Assembly (NCBI GenBank): GCA_902543855.1
Contig: CACBZW010000004.1
Coordinates: 1-38,676 of the forward strand
Direction of reading: 5' to 3'
Length of the DNA: 38,676 nucleotides
Source: an uncultured Alphaproteobacteria bacterium
GTDB taxonomy: Bacteria; Pseudomonadota; Alphaproteobacteria; HIMB59
This document shows, piece by piece, positions 1 to 8,474 of this stretch. Below the pieces are notes generated by a model. The model worked only from the letters and a program-made list of their open reading frames with translations, did no database searches and was not told where the DNA came from. The position numbers were made by a program, and so were the translations under genes. Every line of letters begins with the position of its first letter. Position 1 is the first letter of the stretch.

Positions 1-1
1 T

Positions 2-127
2 CTTAAGACAATGTACGGATCTATATCTGACCGTTTTGCTTTTGTAATTATGTCAATGATCCCACCAGTAATTATAATTATTTTTTTACAAAAATTATTT
101 ATTCAAGGAATATTTCAAAATAAATGA
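2..127 (+). CDS. ABC transporter permease, C-terminal fragment (UgpE/MalG-like C-terminus), truncated by the window edge
   Basis: Open frame from base 2 gives LKTMYGSISDRFAFVIMSMIPPVIIIIFLQKLFIQGIFQNK*. It resembles the C-terminus of the next gene (RFAYIILSMLPPVLVVVILQRWFIKGLIQTEK). Its stop overlaps the next ATG (ATGA). Confidence 0.75.
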   Translation, partial: LKTMYGSISDRFAFVIMSMIPPVIIIIFLQKLFIQGIFQNK

Positions 128-975
128 AGTTTAAACCATTAGAAATACTAACACACATTATTCTCATACTTGGCGTTTTATTAATGGTATTACCAATTTG
201 GTTTTCTTTTGCCACTTCAACTCATGATAATGTTTCAATAATGACTGAGGGAATGAAATTTTTTTTAGGTGAGAGTTTTTCTCAAAATTACAATGAAGTT
301 TTAAATGAAAAAGGGGGTTGGTCTGAGGAAGTTACAGCAACAAGAATGTTTGTAAATAGTTTTATTATGGCTCTTGGTATCGCAACATTGAAAGTTGTCA
401 TCTCAGCTATGTCAGCTTACGCATTAGTTTATTTTAGATTTAAATTAGCTGTTCCAATATTTTGGCTAATCTTTATTACTCTATTAGTTCCACTAGAAGT
501 AAGAATTTTTCCAAGTTATAAAATTGTATCTGATCTCGGTCTTACAAATACATATACAGGTCTTATACTCCCACTAGTAGCTTCTGCTACTGCAACATTT
601 TTCTTTAGACAATTTTATAAAACAATCCCTGATGAATTGTTAGAGTCTGCAAAATTAGATGGTGCAAATAGTTGGAGGTTTTTTATTGACTTCTTATTGC
701 CTTTATCAAAAACAATGTTAGCTGCTATGTTTATTTTTATGTTTGTCTATGGATATAGCCAATATTTATGGCCTTTAATAATGACTACTGACGAAAAATA
801 TTGGACAGTAGTGATGGGAATGAAGATTATTTTTACAGAAAATTATGAGGGTGTTGCATTACCTAGAACAGGCGAGAGATTTGCCTATATTATATTGTCA
901 ATGCTACCACCTGTGTTAGTTGTTGTAATTCTTCAAAGATGGTTTATCAAAGGATTGATTCAAACAGAAAAATAA
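124..975 (+). CDS. ugpE: sn-glycerol-3-phosphate/sugar ABC transporter permease, UgpE-like (MalG type)
   Basis: Multi-TM protein; EAA-like motif DELLESAKLDGANSWRFFIDFLLPLSKTMLAAMFIF; C-terminus PPVLVVVILQRWFIKGL; followed by an ABC ATPase. Confidence 0.85.
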   Translation: MKFKPLEILTHIILILGVLLMVLPIWFSFATSTHDNVSIMTEGMKFFLGESFSQNYNEVLNEKGGWSEEVTATRMFVNSFIMALGIATLKVVISAMSAYALVYFRFKLAVPIFWLIFITLLVPLEVRIFPSYKIVSDLGLTNTYTGLILPLVASATATFFFRQFYKTIPDELLESAKLDGANSWRFFIDFLLPLSKTMLAAMFIFMFVYGYSQYLWPLIMTTDEKYWTVVMGMKIIFTENYEGVALPRTGERFAYIILSMLPPVLVVVILQRWFIKGLIQTEK

Positions 976-977
976 AA

Positions 978-2024
978 ATGAGTTTTTTAGAATTACAAAA
1001 TATTACTAAAATATATCCTAATGGCACTAAAGCTGTTAATGAGACCTCTTTAAATATTGAAAATGGAGAATTTGTTGTATTTGTTGGACCTAGCGGATGT
1101 GGTAAATCAACGTTATTAAGAATGATTGCAGGACTAGAGGACATTACAAATGGGGAAATATCTCTAGATGGTAATGTTATCAATAATATTGATCCGTCTG
1201 AAAGGGATGTAGCAATGGTTTTTCAAAATTATGCACTTTATCCTCACATGTCAGTTTTTAATAATATGGCTTATGGTCTTAAAAATAGAGGAATATCTAA
1301 AGAAGAGATCAATAACAAAGTTAATGATGTTGCTAAACTCTTGGAAATAGATCAATTACTCACAAGAAAACCAAGTATGCTTTCAGGAGGCCAGAGACAA
1401 CGAGTTGCAATGGGAAGAGCAATAGTTAGAAATCCTAAAATATTTTTATTTGATGAGCCATTATCTAACTTAGATGCAAAATTAAGAAATCAAATGCGTT
1501 TGGAAATCAAACGTCTTCAAAGACAAATGGGCGTAACAAGTATTTTTGTTACTCATGATCAAACAGAGGCGATGACACTAGGAGACAGGATAGTAGTAAT
1601 TAACAATGGTGTTGTTGAACAAGTTGGTACACCTAAAGAGATATATTCTAAACCAAACACTAAATTTGTTGCTGAATTTATAGGATCCCCACAGATGAAT
1701 TTATTTAATTGCAAAATTGAAAATGGCATAGCTCATATAGCTGATATAAAAATTAACCTTAATAATTCTAAAAATATAGAGGATGCTAGTTTAGGTATAA
1801 GGCCAGACGATATTCTAATTTCAGATAATGGACAGCATACTTGTGAAGCAAACCTAGTGGAATATTTAGGTTCAGATATGATCATTTATTCAAAAATTGG
1901 TGATCAAGAGTTTAGTTGTAAATTGTCTTCGAAAATAAATCTAAATGCAGGAGATACATTTAAATTTGATATATCTAGTACATTAGTGCACCTTTTTGAT
2001 AACACGAATGGTTCAAGAGTATAA
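978..2024 (+). CDS. ugpC: ABC transporter ATP-binding protein, UgpC/MalK family
   Basis: Walker A GPSGCGKST, signature LSGGQRQRVAMGRAIV, Walker B IFLFDEPLSNLDAKLR, C-terminal regulatory region. ATG at 978 (MSFLELQNITKIYPNG) preferred over the ORF-track start at 939. Confidence 0.93.
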   Translation: MSFLELQNITKIYPNGTKAVNETSLNIENGEFVVFVGPSGCGKSTLLRMIAGLEDITNGEISLDGNVINNIDPSERDVAMVFQNYALYPHMSVFNNMAYGLKNRGISKEEINNKVNDVAKLLEIDQLLTRKPSMLSGGQRQRVAMGRAIVRNPKIFLFDEPLSNLDAKLRNQMRLEIKRLQRQMGVTSIFVTHDQTEAMTLGDRIVVINNGVVEQVGTPKEIYSKPNTKFVAEFIGSPQMNLFNCKIENGIAHIADIKINLNNSKNIEDASLGIRPDDILISDNGQHTCEANLVEYLGSDMIIYSKIGDQEFSCKLSSKINLNAGDTFKFDISSTLVHLFDNTNGSRV

Positions 2025-2036
2025 GTTTTAAAAAGT

Positions 2037-2768
2037 CTATTTTGGTAAAATACAAACAGGGATAGGGTTCATTTTATGAACATTATTATTTCTAATCTCA
2101 AGATACTTTTGTCTATTTGATGATTTCTCATTAAGCATTGCCTCTTCAATTTCAGAGTAACTTAAACCAACTTGATCTTCATCAGATCTTCCATCAGTCC
2201 ATAAACCATCTGTTGGGGCTGCATCTATTATGTCTTGGTTTATATTTAATTCCTTCCCCATATCCCATACTTCTGTTTTGAGACAATCTGCGATTGGAGA
2301 AATATCAACACCTCCATCACCGTATTTTGTATAGAAACCAATTCCAAAGTCTTCAACTTTATTTCCTGTGCCAACAACAATACCGTTATTGCTAGCTGCT
2401 ATTTGATACAAAGTCATCATCCTTAATCGAGCCTGTGAATTTGCATAACCGTGTTCTGAGTCATTTTTATCAAGAGCTGACTTAAAACTTTCAAATACAA
2501 GAGAGAGGTCTATTTTAAAGTCCGTTACATTACTAAAATTCTTTTTTAACCAGTCTATGTGATTTATACCTCTTTCATTAGTTGTTTTGTGATCAAGTAT
2601 AGGCATATTAGCAACAAACGTTCTCAAGCCTGTTTTTGCTGACAACGTACTTGTAACAGCAGAGTCAATGCCTCCTGATATACCAATAACTAACGCTTCG
2701 ACATTATTTGAATGTGCATAATCTTTTATCCAATTTGAGATAAATTCAATTTTTTCTTTGGTATGCAT
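2037..2768 (-). CDS. nadE: NAD(+) synthase, ammonia-dependent type (no glutaminase domain)
   Basis: ATP-pyrophosphatase motif VIGISGGIDSAV; GTGNKVEDFGIGFYTKYGDGGVDISPIADCLKTEV; TDGLWTDGRSDEDQVGLSY. Confidence 0.93.
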   Translation of the reverse strand: MHTKEKIEFISNWIKDYAHSNNVEALVIGISGGIDSAVTSTLSAKTGLRTFVANMPILDHKTTNERGINHIDWLKKNFSNVTDFKIDLSLVFESFKSALDKNDSEHGYANSQARLRMMTLYQIAASNNGIVVGTGNKVEDFGIGFYTKYGDGGVDISPIADCLKTEVWDMGKELNINQDIIDAAPTDGLWTDGRSDEDQVGLSYSEIEEAMLNEKSSNRQKYLEIRNNNVHKMNPIPVCILPK

Positions 2769-2893
2769 ATTTTGTAATACGTTAGCTTAATATCAAAAGT
2801 TCAACTATTTAATTGATATTTTAATTCATTTTATCAATCAATATATGATAAAATTTTATAAATTTTGTATATATAGATATTTATAAGAAAATT

Positions 2894-4081
2894 ATGTCTT
2901 TTAGGGTACTCAAATTTTTAATTAAACATTTAATTAAAACAAGATCTATTATTATAAAATTTGAGGGAAATGACCATCTTATTGACAACGGCACAGATCC
3001 GTTAATTTTACAGATCAATAATAAGAAATTTTTAAATAAAATTTTTTATGCACCTTCTCTCGTGCTTACAGAAGGATATATGGATAAAGATTACGAGTTA
3101 AGCAATTCGACTTTTTATGAGTTTTCTGAATTACTTATTGAAAATTATAATAAATACCTTGAAAAAATATCAAATACGCTAATATTCAGAATTATTTTAA
3201 TCATTAATCCACTATTTCAGTTAAATTTCGTTAAGAGTTCAAAAAGTAATGTCGCAAGTCACTACGACTTATCTGATAGGTTGTATGACTTATTTTTGGA
3301 TGAAACTAGGCAATATTCATGCGCATACTTTGAAAATGAAAACGACTCATTAACACAAGCACAAACTAACAAAATGAGCAGATTAGCTGACAAATTATTA
3401 TTAAATTCCAATGATAGAGTTTTAGACATAGGTTGTGGGTGGGGATCACTTAGTAGACATTTTGCAGATCATCATGATTGTAAAGTAAAGGGTGTTTCAT
3501 TATCTGAAGAGCAAATTAAATACTGTAATGACCAACTTAAAAAGTCAGATAAAAAAGAAAATTTATCTTATTCTTTACAAGATTATAGAGATGAAGAGAA
3601 TTCTTATACAAAAATAGTTTCTGTTGGAATGTTTGAGCATGTAGGAAAACCTTTTTACAAAACCTATTTTAAAAAAATATATAATTTATTATCTGATGAT
3701 GGCATAGCGGTAGTACATACAATTGGTAACATTAGAGTTCCGAAAATGACTCCTGCATTTATTAGAAAATATATTTTTCCTGGTGGCTATATACCATCTT
3801 TGTCTGAGATAATGCCAGCTGTAGAAAAATCTGGTCTTATAATCTCAGATATAGAGGTTCTTAGATTACATTATGCTAAAACACTTTCTCATTGGTTTAA
3901 AAATTTTAAAAAAGAAGAAAAAGAAGTTCTTAAATTATATGATGATAGATTTATAAGGATGTGGGAAGCTTATTTAAATTTAAGTGAATTATCATTTACT
4001 AAAGGTGATAATGTGATTTTCCAACTAGTTTTAACTAAAAAAAGAGACTCATTTCCTTTGGTAAGAAAAAAAATTAATTAA
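2894..4081 (+). CDS. cfa: Cyclopropane-fatty-acyl-phospholipid synthase family methyltransferase
   Basis: VASHYDLSDRLYDLFLDETRQYSCAYFE, SAM motif VLDIGCGWGSLSRHFA, VSVGMFEHVG, FPGGYIPSLSEI. Confidence 0.92.
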   Translation: MSFRVLKFLIKHLIKTRSIIIKFEGNDHLIDNGTDPLILQINNKKFLNKIFYAPSLVLTEGYMDKDYELSNSTFYEFSELLIENYNKYLEKISNTLIFRIILIINPLFQLNFVKSSKSNVASHYDLSDRLYDLFLDETRQYSCAYFENENDSLTQAQTNKMSRLADKLLLNSNDRVLDIGCGWGSLSRHFADHHDCKVKGVSLSEEQIKYCNDQLKKSDKKENLSYSLQDYRDEENSYTKIVSVGMFEHVGKPFYKTYFKKIYNLLSDDGIAVVHTIGNIRVPKMTPAFIRKYIFPGGYIPSLSEIMPAVEKSGLIISDIEVLRLHYAKTLSHWFKNFKKEEKEVLKLYDDRFIRMWEAYLNLSELSFTKGDNVIFQLVLTKKRDSFPLVRKKIN

Positions 4082-4122
4082 ATATCTCTGTTTTTGAATT
4101 CATATTCAATTATATTTACTTA

Positions 4123-5067
4123 ATGTCATATGAGCAAAAAATTATTAATTATTTTGAAAAGAATTATAAGAAAGTAGGTGATGATTGTGCTTATATAAAC
4201 ACAACAAAACAATTAATCTCTTCTGATACTTTAATTGAAAATAAGCATTTTGATTTAAAGTATTTTACTCCTCACAACATAGCACACAGACTTTTTCTTT
4301 CAAATTATAGTGATATTCAATCCTCAGGTGGCGTACCTAAATATGTTCTTCTAAATATTAGTTTCCCAAATAAAAACTATAAGTTTGTGCAACAAATCAT
4401 CACTAATTTTCACAGGATATGTCTTAGAAATAAGGTTGAGATAATAGGTGGAGATACCACTTCTTCTGAGAAAATATTTTTATCTTTAACAATTATTAGT
4501 GATAAAATTAGTTATACTAAAATAACAAAGAGATCTAATGCTAAGATTGATGATAAAATTTATACATTTTCAGGTATCGGATATTCAAAACTAGGATACT
4601 TTAGTTTATATAGTAAGTTTAAATTACCTAATAATTTAAAAAAATTATCAGTAAAACAATTTTTAAAACCTAAAATGTATATTTATCAAGATATATTTAG
4701 GCATCTAAATATTACAAGTTGTATGGATTTATCTGATAGTCTTTTATCAACTTTAGAAACTATTTCTTTGAAATCCAAAAAAAAAATTAAATTAAATAAT
4801 CTCAACTCTGTTAATTCAAAGCTTTATAAGTTCTTTAAAGAAAAAAAATATATTTCACTTATTTTATCCAGTGGGGAAGAGTATGTTCCAGTTTTTACCT
4901 CACCTAAAAACTTATTATATTTAAATAAAAAAAAACTTTTAATTGAAAGGGGTATTAAGATTATTTGTATTGGAAGTGTAGAAAAAGGTAAGGGTGTAAA
5001 TCTAAAAAATTTTAATCTTGGTAAAGTAAAAAAATTTGACCATTTTAAAAATAATTACTCTCTTTAA
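4123..5067 (+). CDS. thiL: Thiamine-monophosphate kinase (ThiL), divergent
   Basis: VGDDCAYI, SSDTLIENKHF, LSNYSDIQSSGGVPKYVLLNISFP, IIGGDTTSSEKIFLSLTI, CMDLSDSLLSTL, LSSGEEYVPVFT match the ThiL/PurM-like motif order. Confidence 0.82.
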   Translation: MSYEQKIINYFEKNYKKVGDDCAYINTTKQLISSDTLIENKHFDLKYFTPHNIAHRLFLSNYSDIQSSGGVPKYVLLNISFPNKNYKFVQQIITNFHRICLRNKVEIIGGDTTSSEKIFLSLTIISDKISYTKITKRSNAKIDDKIYTFSGIGYSKLGYFSLYSKFKLPNNLKKLSVKQFLKPKMYIYQDIFRHLNITSCMDLSDSLLSTLETISLKSKKKIKLNNLNSVNSKLYKFFKEKKYISLILSSGEEYVPVFTSPKNLLYLNKKKLLIERGIKIICIGSVEKGKGVNLKNFNLGKVKKFDHFKNNYSL

Positions 5068-6085
5068 TAACTCTTTTAATATTTAATAAGTTGATTTTAT
5101 TTAAATATATCTCTGTATAAATATTAATGTCATTTTCAGCTCGAGTTTTTCTATAGGCTCTATCGTAATGATATTCAATTAATGATTTCACAAACTGAAA
5201 ATATTCTTTTTTTTTTAAATTTACTTCAATCATTTTAAATTCTTTTTTTGGAATAATTTTTTTTAATACAATAAGTGCATTATTCATTAAATCTGGTGAA
5301 TTAGTAAAATATTTGTAATCTTTTAAAATGAATTTCACCCTCTCTGTTAAATTACTCTTTATTTTTACATTTTTACCCAAAGGCATATTTTTCCAGATTT
5401 TACTTGGAATACTTAACTTTCCCACTTTAATACTTTCCGCTTCAACCCATATATTTTTTCTTGAATTGAATGAGTGAAGTTTTTCATAAATTAGTGTTTC
5501 AAATAATTTTTGTGATGGTTGAACAGTATTTGGTATATTTCCCAAAATAGAGCCTTTATGTTTGGCCAAACCTTCAAAATCGATCACTTGATATTTTTTT
5601 GATAATTCTTTAATAAAAAGTGTTTTTCCTACACCTGTTACACCCATAATTTGGTTAAATTTAAATTTATCAGTATTATTTTCAAAAAAATCTACTACAT
5701 AGCCTCTGTAAGTCTTATATCCACCCTCTAATAAAGTCACGTCGTAACCGATTTGTTTAAGAACTAAATATAAACTAAGTGATCTGAGACCACCTCTCCA
5801 ACAATAAATTAATGTTTTATTTTTTTTATCAAATTTTATTTTATTAATAATTTTGGAAATATTTGCACTAATAATACTAGCTCCTTCTTTTTTAGCTAAA
5901 AAAGAATTTTCTTTATATTTCAATCCTATTTCATGACGTTGTTTATTTGTTAATACGGGATAATTTATCGATCTTGGGATATGGTCTTCATCAAACTCTA
6001 ATGGGGTTCTTACGTCAATTATAGTATTATAATCATCGATAGTAGTACTTTTATACGATGTTTTATTTATGCGCATATTTTTCAT
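5045..6085 (-). CDS. mnmH: tRNA 2-selenouridine synthase (MnmH/SelU/YbbB)
   Basis: N-terminal rhodanese domain (IDVRTPLEFDEDHIPRSINYPVLTNKQRHEIG) with YCWRGGLRS active site, then P-loop GVTGVGKTLFIKEL and IWVEAESIKVGKLSIP. Start may instead be the ATG at 6076. Confidence 0.92.
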   Translation of the reverse strand: MKNMRINKTSYKSTTIDDYNTIIDVRTPLEFDEDHIPRSINYPVLTNKQRHEIGLKYKENSFLAKKEGASIISANISKIINKIKFDKKNKTLIYCWRGGLRSLSLYLVLKQIGYDVTLLEGGYKTYRGYVVDFFENNTDKFKFNQIMGVTGVGKTLFIKELSKKYQVIDFEGLAKHKGSILGNIPNTVQPSQKLFETLIYEKLHSFNSRKNIWVEAESIKVGKLSIPSKIWKNMPLGKNVKIKSNLTERVKFILKDYKYFTNSPDLMNNALIVLKKIIPKKEFKMIEVNLKKKEYFQFVKSLIEYHYDRAYRKTRAENDINIYTEIYLNKINLLNIKRVIKESNYF

Positions 6086-6818
6086 AATTTTTTTTATAAT
6101 ATATCCATATTACCTTAACTCTAAAGTAATAAATCTAAAATATGAAATTGATTGGAAATCAATTCACCTAGCAGATTTACTCTGGAAAATTAAAATTGAA
6201 GACAATTTTTATGAAATTGATTTCATAATTAAAAGTTATGGTATGACTGACAAAATATATGAATATGAGTCTGTTACAAAAGTTAGTGGAGAAGTTAAAG
6301 ATGATAGCTTCAATCCGATAATTTACAAAAGTAAAACGAAAAGCTCTAAACAGGATAGATATGAAAATATTATTTTTGACGAGAATGGTACAATATCTAA
6401 TATTGAAATTTCAAAAGAACTCTCCAGTGATCAAATAAATTTGCAAAATACTTTAATTAAAGATTATCAATTTTTCACAGATCCGATATCACAATTAGTT
6501 CAATATTTTATTTTCCAAACAGATTCAAAAAGGCTAATTATTGATGGAATAAACATTTATGAATTATCATCAAATAAAAAAAACACAGAATACTTAAAAT
6601 CTAATAATCCTTCAATACACAAGGGAAATGCTGAAGTCATAGATATAGTATTTCCTTTTTTTAAAGGGCTTTATAAAGAGAATAAAAAAAATAATTTGAA
6701 AGTTATAACAGTTTATTCTTTTGAAAAGGAAAAAATTAAAATTCCTGCTAGATTTATAATTAATTCAAAAAAATTTAAAGCTAATCTTTATTTAAAAGAA
6801 TATGAAATTCTTCAATAA
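6069..6818 (+). CDS. DUF3108-like exported protein
   Basis: N-terminal signal peptide-like segment; YEIDWKSIHLADLLWKIKIEDNFYEIDFIIKSYGMTDKIYEYESVTKVSGEV resembles DUF3108 proteins. Confidence 0.65.
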   Translation: MRIFFIIFFIIYPYYLNSKVINLKYEIDWKSIHLADLLWKIKIEDNFYEIDFIIKSYGMTDKIYEYESVTKVSGEVKDDSFNPIIYKSKTKSSKQDRYENIIFDENGTISNIEISKELSSDQINLQNTLIKDYQFFTDPISQLVQYFIFQTDSKRLIIDGINIYELSSNKKNTEYLKSNNPSIHKGNAEVIDIVFPFFKGLYKENKKNNLKVITVYSFEKEKIKIPARFIINSKKFKANLYLKEYEILQ

Positions 6819-7249
6819 TGCAAGTAACAAAGAATAGGTCAATCTTAAAAACTATAAGTTATAGAATAGTTGGTTTTATAAATACTTTTCTGATTAGTTT
6901 TTTTGTTATTTCTTATGGTTCAGAAAATTTTGATGCTACTTCTCCCTTCTATTTAGCTTTAATTGTTATGATTTTAAAAATGATTGCATACTATATTCAT
7001 GAAAGAGTATGGAATTTATACAAGTATGGAAGAATTAATCAAAAAGTAATTAGACTCAGGTCATTTTTCAAGGCACTTACATGGAGATTAGCCGCATCTA
7101 CAATAACATTTATTTCTGCTATGTTTATTACATCAAACTTATATTGGACAAAATCCATTGTCATTTATGAAATAATGAACGGTTTATTAATTTATTATAT
7201 TCACGAGAGAGTTTGGAATAAAACTCAATGGGGAAGAATTAAATTATGA
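6818..7249 (+). CDS. DUF2061 membrane protein with two tandem DUF2061 modules
   Basis: Two copies of the pattern RS(I/F)xK..(S/T)(Y/W)R ... YYIHERVWNxxxxGR (aa 7-72 and 81-140). Confidence 0.85.
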   Translation: MQVTKNRSILKTISYRIVGFINTFLISFFVISYGSENFDATSPFYLALIVMILKMIAYYIHERVWNLYKYGRINQKVIRLRSFFKALTWRLAASTITFISAMFITSNLYWTKSIVIYEIMNGLLIYYIHERVWNKTQWGRIKL

Positions 7250-7593
7250 ATTTCATAATTAAAATTGAAAATAATCTCATGGAGCTTTTTAAAGGTAATT
7301 TACCTTTATACAAAAGTTATTGGATTTATTATGTTCTTGTTAATTTCCTTATTTCGGCACCACTGTTGCTCGTTACAAAAATACACATACAAAATTTTAT
7401 TTATACATTTTCATTATATCTTGTACTTAATTTGATCTATTACTTTACATCTTGCATTGGTGTTTGGAGAAGTTCTCAAAAATATAAAGGCAATAAAATA
7501 CTATCTTTTTTAGCTAGATTAATCGTAGTAATAGGCATATCTACAACTATCTTAGAATTGAAAACTATCCTTACAATCATTTATAGTTTTTGA
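7246..7593 (+). CDS. Small integral membrane protein of unknown function
   Basis: 115 aa, about 3 TM segments; overlaps the preceding gene by 4 nt (ATGA). Confidence 0.6.
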   Translation: MNFIIKIENNLMELFKGNLPLYKSYWIYYVLVNFLISAPLLLVTKIHIQNFIYTFSLYLVLNLIYYFTSCIGVWRSSQKYKGNKILSFLARLIVVIGISTTILELKTILTIIYSF

Positions 7594-7641
7594 TTATTTA
7601 AAAGCCTTCAAATATGAAAAAAAATCCATATTATCAATTTT

Positions 7642-7821
7642 ATGGATGATGAAACACAATTAAAAGTTAGAAAATTTCTGAAAAGGTTAGGGATTAGCTC
7701 ACAACAAGAACTTAATCAATTCATTGAAAATAACCCTGATGTAAAGGATCTATCGATAAAAGTATCTTTTGAAATTAATAATAAGAATGTTTTTGAGTTT
7801 GAAGATAAAATAAATAATTAA
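7642..7821 (+). CDS. DUF6494-like small protein (59 aa; absent from supplied ORF track)
   Basis: Hand translation: MDDETQLKVRKFLKRLGISSQQELNQFIENNPDVKDLSIKVSFEINNKNVFEFEDKINN*. The VRKFLKRLGISSQQE core resembles the DUF6494 family. Confidence 0.65.
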   Translation: MDDETQLKVRKFLKRLGISSQQELNQFIENNPDVKDLSIKVSFEINNKNVFEFEDKINN

Positions 7822-7826
7822 TATAA

Positions 7827-8474
7827 ATGAAAAAAATTCAAAATCATTTTATTAGTGGCATATTAATTGTTGCACCATTAGCTTTATCTATTTACGTTGC
7901 ATGGTTAGTAGTTGGTATTGCAGATAAAATATTTAGACCTTTCATACCTCTAAATAAATTTGGTATTCCATCTGAAATACCTGGTGTTGGTTTAATAGTT
8001 GCTTTTTTATTTTTTACAATTTTAGGAGCCATAGCTGGAAGTTTTTTTGGAAAGCTTTATCATCGAGTAGTTGATGCTGTTTTATCCAAAATACCCGGCT
8101 TAAACTCAATCTATAATACAGTAAAACAGATTATTGATACATTTGCTACGACACAGTCTAATGCTTTTAAAGAGGTTGTTCTTATTGAATATCCTCAAAA
8201 AGATATTTTTGCTCTTGCATTTTTAACAAGTGAAACAAAAGGGGAAATAGCAAAAAGAAAAAATCAAAAGATGATAAATGTTTTCATGCCATCTACACCT
8301 AATCCAACTACAGGATTCTTAATGTTTGTTCCATTATCAAAATGTACCAAACTTAATATGTCTGTCGATCAAGCAATCAAATACATCATTTCTGCTGGAC
8401 TAGTTACACCCAAAGCACCGGAAATTAAAAAAGCTCTTCCTAAAAAGAAAAAAATTAAAAAGTTAACTAAATAA
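7827..8474 (+). CDS. DUF502 family membrane protein
   Basis: FISGILIVAPLALSIYVAWLVV, IPGVGLIVAFLFFTILGAIAGSFFGK, PGLNSIYNTVKQIIDTF, FMPSTPNPTTGFLMFVP. Confidence 0.9.
   Translation: MKKIQNHFISGILIVAPLALSIYVAWLVVGIADKIFRPFIPLNKFGIPSEIPGVGLIVAFLFFTILGAIAGSFFGKLYHRVVDAVLSKIPGLNSIYNTVKQIIDTFATTQSNAFKEVVLIEYPQKDIFALAFLTSETKGEIAKRKNQKMINVFMPSTPNPTTGFLMFVPLSKCTKLNMSVDQAIKYIISAGLVTPKAPEIKKALPKKKKIKKLTK

Noticed and set aside
947-1183. Minus-strand ORF of 78 aa inside ugpC
   Set aside because: Antisense to a confident ABC ATPase with intact motifs; shadow ORF.
4123-5067. Possibility that the PurM-family gene next to mnmH is selD (selenophosphate synthetase)
   Set aside because: Motif order (GDD, SDTLxxxxHF, SDI, GGDTT, MDLSDSL, SGEEY) fits ThiL; the SelD N-terminal Cys/Sec-Lys active-site segment is missing.
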